Shown here one piece after another: positions 31,017-34,131 of a stretch of DNA of 34,131 nucleotides. The position numbers were made by a program, and so were the translations under genes. How positions within the stretch are numbered: the stretch's first letter is position 1; every line of letters begins with the position of its first letter. The notes below the pieces were generated by a model. That model was not told the origin of the DNA, did not search any database, and saw nothing but the letters and a program-made list of their open reading frames with translations. Source of the DNA: Gemmatimonadota bacterium (GTDB lineage Bacteria; Latescibacterota; UBA2968; UBA8231); assembly GCA_018673255.1 (NCBI GenBank), contig JABHDC010000139.1, positions 1 to 34,131 of the forward strand, written 5' to 3'.

Positions 31017-31799
31017 ATGGGAATTCTCGACCGGTTTTCACTGCAGGGCCGCATCGCCGTCGTCACGGGTGGTTCGGGGCCGCAATTCGGCAGCAGCCTG
31101 AGCGAAGGACTCGCCGAAGCGGGAGCGACGGTGATTTCGGCCTCGCGTTCGCTGGAACGAAATGAGACCTTCGCCGCCGGTCTGCGGGAGAAGGGGTATG
31201 ATGCCCACGCGATGACGGTGGATATCACCGATACCGATTCGATTCAGCAACTGGGGACCGATGTGCTGGAGCGGTTCGGTCACGTCGATGTGCTGGTGAA
31301 CAGTGCCGTCGTGGCGCGCGGTGGCGGTTTTGAGGAGCAGACCCCCGACTACTGGGAGTTCAGCGCCTCGGGCAACATGGTCGGTCTCTTCGCCCTGACC
31401 AAGGCCTTTCTGCCATCGATGGCAGAACGAGGCTCCGGTTCGATCATCAACATCTCCAGCATCTACGGTGTCGTCGGCAATGACCCGTCGCTCTACGAGG
31501 GCACGGATATGAAGCAGCCACCCGACTACACCTTCGTGAAGGCGGGCATGATCAACTTCACCCGCTACCTGGCCAACTATTATGGCAAGCAGGGCGTACG
31601 GGCCAACTGCATCTGCCCCGGAGGCTACTCAAACAACCAGCCCGGTCCCTTTGTTGATGCCTATAAGAAGCGTGTGCCCGTGGGACGCATGCTGGAGAAT
31701 GACGACATCAAGGGGGCCGTTGTCTTTCTGGCCTCGGATGCCTCCTCCTACGTGACCGGCACGTCACTGATGGTTGATGGGGGATTCACAACCATATGA
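31017..31799 (+). CDS. Short-chain dehydrogenase/reductase
   Basis: 260 residues of the classical SDR type. TGGSGPQFGSSL (residues 17-28) is the nucleotide loop with an extra residue; VDITDTDS follows; the NAG motif is replaced by NSAV; NISSIYG carries the catalytic Ser; YTFVK is the Tyr/Lys pair; ends CPGGYSNN and LMVDGGFTTI. It oxidises or reduces a hydroxyl, often in sugar acids, with NAD(P). In hexuronate pathways an SDR can replace UxuB, giving the substrate of a UxuA-type dehydratase, so the pairing with the enzyme at 28426 is suggestive. AGGAGAG precedes ATG. Its stop overlaps the next start by 4 bases (ATGA). Confidence 0.88.
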   Translation: MGILDRFSLQGRIAVVTGGSGPQFGSSLSEGLAEAGATVISASRSLERNETFAAGLREKGYDAHAMTVDITDTDSIQQLGTDVLERFGHVDVLVNSAVVARGGGFEEQTPDYWEFSASGNMVGLFALTKAFLPSMAERGSGSIINISSIYGVVGNDPSLYEGTDMKQPPDYTFVKAGMINFTRYLANYYGKQGVRANCICPGGYSNNQPGPFVDAYKKRVPVGRMLENDDIKGAVVFLASDASSYVTGTSLMVDGGFTTI

Positions 31800-32593
31800 C
31801 GCAGGATGGGGTACAGGCCATCGACTTTGCCCGCTCCTTCCTCTGGTGGCAGATCGATACGGATAAGCTGCCCCCGGGGACGATCACGGTGCCGCCGCCT
31901 TTTGCTTACAACAATGCCCGCATGCCCCTGGACTGCCTGTGCACGGTGAAAGATGGCGCGCGTCAGCGCCAGTTTGGACTGGGCGCCAGTTGTAAGACCG
32001 AGGCGGTCGGTGCCCAGCGTGACATCTGGCCCCAGCCGAATTCTGATTTCAAGCAGGTCCTTTCTGGTGACGGCGAGTCGATCGGCATCAAGACCTACGA
32101 GATCGCCGGCAAACAGATTCCCTTCCATCCGCCTGAACTGGGTATGCAGCCGGAACGCCAGGTCTGTCGCACGGCGGATGTATATCAGAGTGCCCGCATC
32201 GATATCACCCGCGTCCCGGCCGACAGTCTGGACCGTGCCGGTTCGGCGCAGGCGGCACTCGACAATCGGATCATGACGGCTCGCACGACCTATCAGGATG
32301 GTCCCTATGAGATCATCCTCGACTATCCGGTCAAGACGATGAATGCCAACGAACGCGATGGCTTCTCGCAGCCCGATACGGGACCCGTGCTGGTCGTGGA
32401 TGCCGGTCATGCATTCGAGGACTTGATCCAGGGGCTGCAACTGGCCTACATCGCCTTCAATCGTGACAGCTGGGCGGAATTGCTGATACGAGAACCCGTC
32501 GAGGTGGCTCCCGGCGTCAGTGTCTATCACTATCACCGGTCCCGTCGGATCGACGCCCACAACGAGTTGTTTGCGCCGACAGGGGGAGCGTAG
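31796..32593 (+). CDS. Unrecognised protein of the SDR-PhyH operon
   Basis: 265 residues, no signal peptide or membrane segment. I do not recognise a family. The first part is MTQDGVQAIDFARSFLWWQI, with PPPFAYNNARMPLDCLCTV; the middle has YEIAGKQIPFHPPELGM and VCRTADVYQSARIDITRVP; the end VLVVDAGHAFEDLIQGLQLA and VSVYHYHRSRRIDAHN. The mixture of beta-strand-like segments and no Rossmann or barrel motif suggests a beta-rich fold. It starts inside the SDR stop (ATGA overlap) and ends 3 bases before the PhyH start, so it is translated together with both, probably a specific helper or enzyme of the pathway. Confidence 0.8.
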   Translation: MTQDGVQAIDFARSFLWWQIDTDKLPPGTITVPPPFAYNNARMPLDCLCTVKDGARQRQFGLGASCKTEAVGAQRDIWPQPNSDFKQVLSGDGESIGIKTYEIAGKQIPFHPPELGMQPERQVCRTADVYQSARIDITRVPADSLDRAGSAQAALDNRIMTARTTYQDGPYEIILDYPVKTMNANERDGFSQPDTGPVLVVDAGHAFEDLIQGLQLAYIAFNRDSWAELLIREPVEVAPGVSVYHYHRSRRIDAHNELFAPTGGA

Positions 32594-32596
32594 GCC

Positions 32597-33373
32597 ATGC
32601 TGAGTCCCGCTCAACGACGAGTCTTCCATGACGAGGGGTACTTCGTCCTGCCGGGTGCTGTGCCGGAGGCGGCCGTACGCCGGGCGCGGCGTGCGATCAA
32701 TCACTCCCTCGGCGAAGAAGGCATGGCAAAAGACGACCTGCCGCGCATGCGGTCGCAGAGCTATTGCGGCGAATTGCGCTCGGATGCGGCGATCACTGAC
32801 CTGGTGACGCGCACCAGTGTCTGGACCGCCGTCGAATCTCTCATGGGCGAAGGCGCGGTGCAGCCGCCCAAGGGAGGGCAGATCGCGCTGCGATTTCCCA
32901 GTGCACCCGGAACCGATCCGGGTGTGCCACGGGGGCACCTGGACGGTCTGGGTTCCGGGGCCAATGGCATGGAGCGAGGCGTCTACACCCGCGGATTCAC
33001 GGGACTGGCCGTGGTCCTTCTGTGTGATCTGCCGGAACCCTTCAGTGGCAACTTCACGGTCTGGCCGGGCACGCACACTTTCTTCGAGACCCACTTCCGC
33101 GAGCACGGGCACGAGATTCTGGGCGATGGAATGCCACGTGTGGACCTGCCATCCGAGCCGGTGCAGATCAAGGGTCGGCGTGGTGATGTGGTGATCACCC
33201 ACCATCAACTCGTCCACACGGCGGCGCCCAATGCCTCTGACGATATTCGCTATGCGGCCATCTTCCGTCTGCGTCACGTGGAGATCGAAGCCGTCGGATT
33301 CGATGCATTCACGGACATCTGGCAAGAGTGGGCCGGGGTCCGAGACGCCATGGCCGAAGTGGATGACGCATGA
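32597..33373 (+). CDS. Phytanoyl-CoA dioxygenase (PhyH) family protein
   Basis: 258 residues, Fe(II)/2-oxoglutarate dioxygenase fold. Ligands: H114 and D116 in GHLDG, distal H207 in LVHTAAPN, and R218 for 2-oxoglutarate (IRYAAIFR). The double-stranded helix includes LAVVLLCDLPEPFSGNFTVW and PGTHTFFETHF. PhyH-family enzymes hydroxylate lipids, ectoine or small molecules, and such proteins are very numerous in this type of genome. No signal peptide. It follows the unrecognised gene by 3 bases and overlaps the isochorismatase-family gene by 4 bases, so it is part of the same operon. Substrate unknown; a hydroxylated intermediate of the pathway is possible. Confidence 0.9.
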   Translation: MLSPAQRRVFHDEGYFVLPGAVPEAAVRRARRAINHSLGEEGMAKDDLPRMRSQSYCGELRSDAAITDLVTRTSVWTAVESLMGEGAVQPPKGGQIALRFPSAPGTDPGVPRGHLDGLGSGANGMERGVYTRGFTGLAVVLLCDLPEPFSGNFTVWPGTHTFFETHFREHGHEILGDGMPRVDLPSEPVQIKGRRGDVVITHHQLVHTAAPNASDDIRYAAIFRLRHVEIEAVGFDAFTDIWQEWAGVRDAMAEVDDA

Positions 33374-34131
33374 GTCACGTCTGGGATCTTCAGGTCGACT
33401 ACTACCACCTGCCACGTCTGTCGGGCATGACAGAGCAGCAATTTGAGCGGCGCCAGTTGCACTGGGAATTGTCAGCCTCGAAGACGGCTCTGATTCTGGT
33501 GGATGTCTGGAGCGAACACTATGTGACGACGCACCTTCAGCGTGGCGGCGAGATCACCGAGGGACGGATCGCGCCGCTTGTGGGGGCATTCACGGCAGCC
33601 GGCGCCCACGTCATCCACGCGCCGAGCCCAGATTGTGAACCTCGCTACGCTCACCTGGTTCCGGAGGAGGCGGGCCCTCGTCGTCGCCCCACGGCCGCGG
33701 CCGACTGGCCGCCCGCTGAGTTTCGCGCCAAGACCGGTGACTACTCGGGGCTGGGCCGCGAGAAAGAGCCCCGCGACGAAGAATTCCAGCGCATCATCGC
33801 CGAACGGCGCGTGATGGCGACCGTTGAGCCGACTGAAGGGGATACGGTCATCTTCGACGGCGATCAACTGCACAATGTGCTGCGTGCGCGTCAGGTACAC
33901 ACGCTGTTCTACGCCGGTTTTGCCGCCAATATGTGTGTCCTGCACCGCGACTATGGCATCCGTTCCATGAGTGCGCGCGGTTACGATGTCGTCCTCGTGC
34001 GCGATGCGACGACGGCGATCGAGATGGACGACACCCTCGATGGTCTGGGCCTGACCCAGGCTGCGATCCGGGATGTCGAGGTCGTCGTGGGGTATTCGAT
34101 TGCATCAGCGTCCTTTCTGCAGGCGGGAGAG
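33370..34131 (+). CDS. Isochorismatase-family cysteine hydrolase (cut by window end)
   Basis: 254 codons are open to the window edge without a stop, so the C-terminus is missing. Family features: TALILVDVWSEHY (catalytic Asp in strand 1), HVIHAPSPDCEPRYAH, VEPTEGDTVIFDGDQ, and FYAGFAANMCVLHRDYGIRS with the nucleophilic Cys in AANMC. These enzymes cleave amides or related bonds (nicotinamidase, isochorismatase). The N-terminal about 35 residues (VWDLQVDYYHLPRLSGM) are longer than usual. It overlaps the PhyH stop by 4 bases (ATGA). It extends the operon of creatininase, SDR, unrecognised protein and PhyH. Confidence 0.85.
   Translation, partial: MSHVWDLQVDYYHLPRLSGMTEQQFERRQLHWELSASKTALILVDVWSEHYVTTHLQRGGEITEGRIAPLVGAFTAAGAHVIHAPSPDCEPRYAHLVPEEAGPRRRPTAAADWPPAEFRAKTGDYSGLGREKEPRDEEFQRIIAERRVMATVEPTEGDTVIFDGDQLHNVLRARQVHTLFYAGFAANMCVLHRDYGIRSMSARGYDVVLVRDATTAIEMDDTLDGLGLTQAAIRDVEVVVGYSIASASFLQAGE

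Noticed and set aside
31748..33415. 555-codon open frame on the minus strand
   Set aside because: It is antisense to three well-supported plus-strand genes (SDR end, unrecognised protein, PhyH), its residues show no family pattern, and such shadows are common in GC-rich DNA.

Overview
The window comes from a GC-rich (roughly 60 % by eye) uncultured-type bacterium. The gene content points loosely to a heterotroph of the FCB/Latescibacterota–Poribacteria kind or a similar environmental lineage. It combines several Gfo/Idh/MocA oxidoreductases, mannonate-dehydratase-like TIM barrels, a phytanoyl-CoA dioxygenase, a creatininase-family hydrolase, unclassified glycosidase-like proteins, two-META lipoproteins and a PcfJ-domain protein. 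The taxonomic call is an inference from gene families only. No rRNA, tRNA or CRISPR array was seen.

Layout. 1-1.04 kb is a damaged edge: a secreted protein cut by the window, a truncated NTF2-like gene and the frameshifted C-terminal remnant of an IS91-type transposase, all on the minus strand. 1.2-7.0 kb is a first catabolic block: an Ldh/malate-dehydrogenase-family enzyme, a minus-strand Gfo/Idh/MocA enzyme, a glycosidase-like TIM barrel, a second Gfo/Idh/MocA enzyme and a mannonate-dehydratase-like protein. 7.0-7.5 kb is an intergenic array of three repeats that fold into nested hairpins, plus a 21-bp inverted copy of one segment. 7.7-11.8 kb carries two genes that share a leader and an N-terminal domain; one continues into a FliM-like (flagellar switch) domain and the other into ankyrin repeats. 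A minus-strand old-yellow-enzyme-type oxidoreductase lies between them. 11.9-16.7 kb holds a PcfJ-domain gene, an MFS exporter and, 15 bases behind it, a PrdB/GrdB-like gene. That last gene is interrupted by a single in-frame TGA in a UxxC context, followed by a bacterial SECIS-like hairpin, so it is probably a selenoprotein. A methyltransferase follows. 16.7-20.5 kb has a cold-shock protein, a SET-domain protein, a large TIM-barrel protein and rsgA with a one-base frameshift, all on the minus strand. 20.6-25.2 kb has a two-META-domain lipoprotein coupled to a GNAT acetyltransferase, then a URO-D-family protein and a five-bladed-propeller glycosidase-like protein.

25.2-34.1 kb is a second catabolic block read in two directions. 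Leftwards runs a tightly packed operon: mannonate-dehydratase-like enzyme, Asp-box-type propeller and an alpha/alpha-barrel lyase-like protein, with a lipoprotein behind them. Rightwards runs creatininase-family hydrolase, SDR dehydrogenase, an unrecognised protein, a PhyH dioxygenase and an isochorismatase-family hydrolase cut by the window end. Several of these genes overlap by 4 bases. The two blocks look like pathways for oxidised sugars or related polyols: oxidation by Gfo/SDR enzymes, then dehydration by UxuA-like enzymes. The substrate cannot be read from the sequence.

The best candidates for something undescribed are the UGA-interrupted PrdB-like gene, the FliM-like/ankyrin-associated pair with its shared leader, and the structured repeat array just upstream of that pair.
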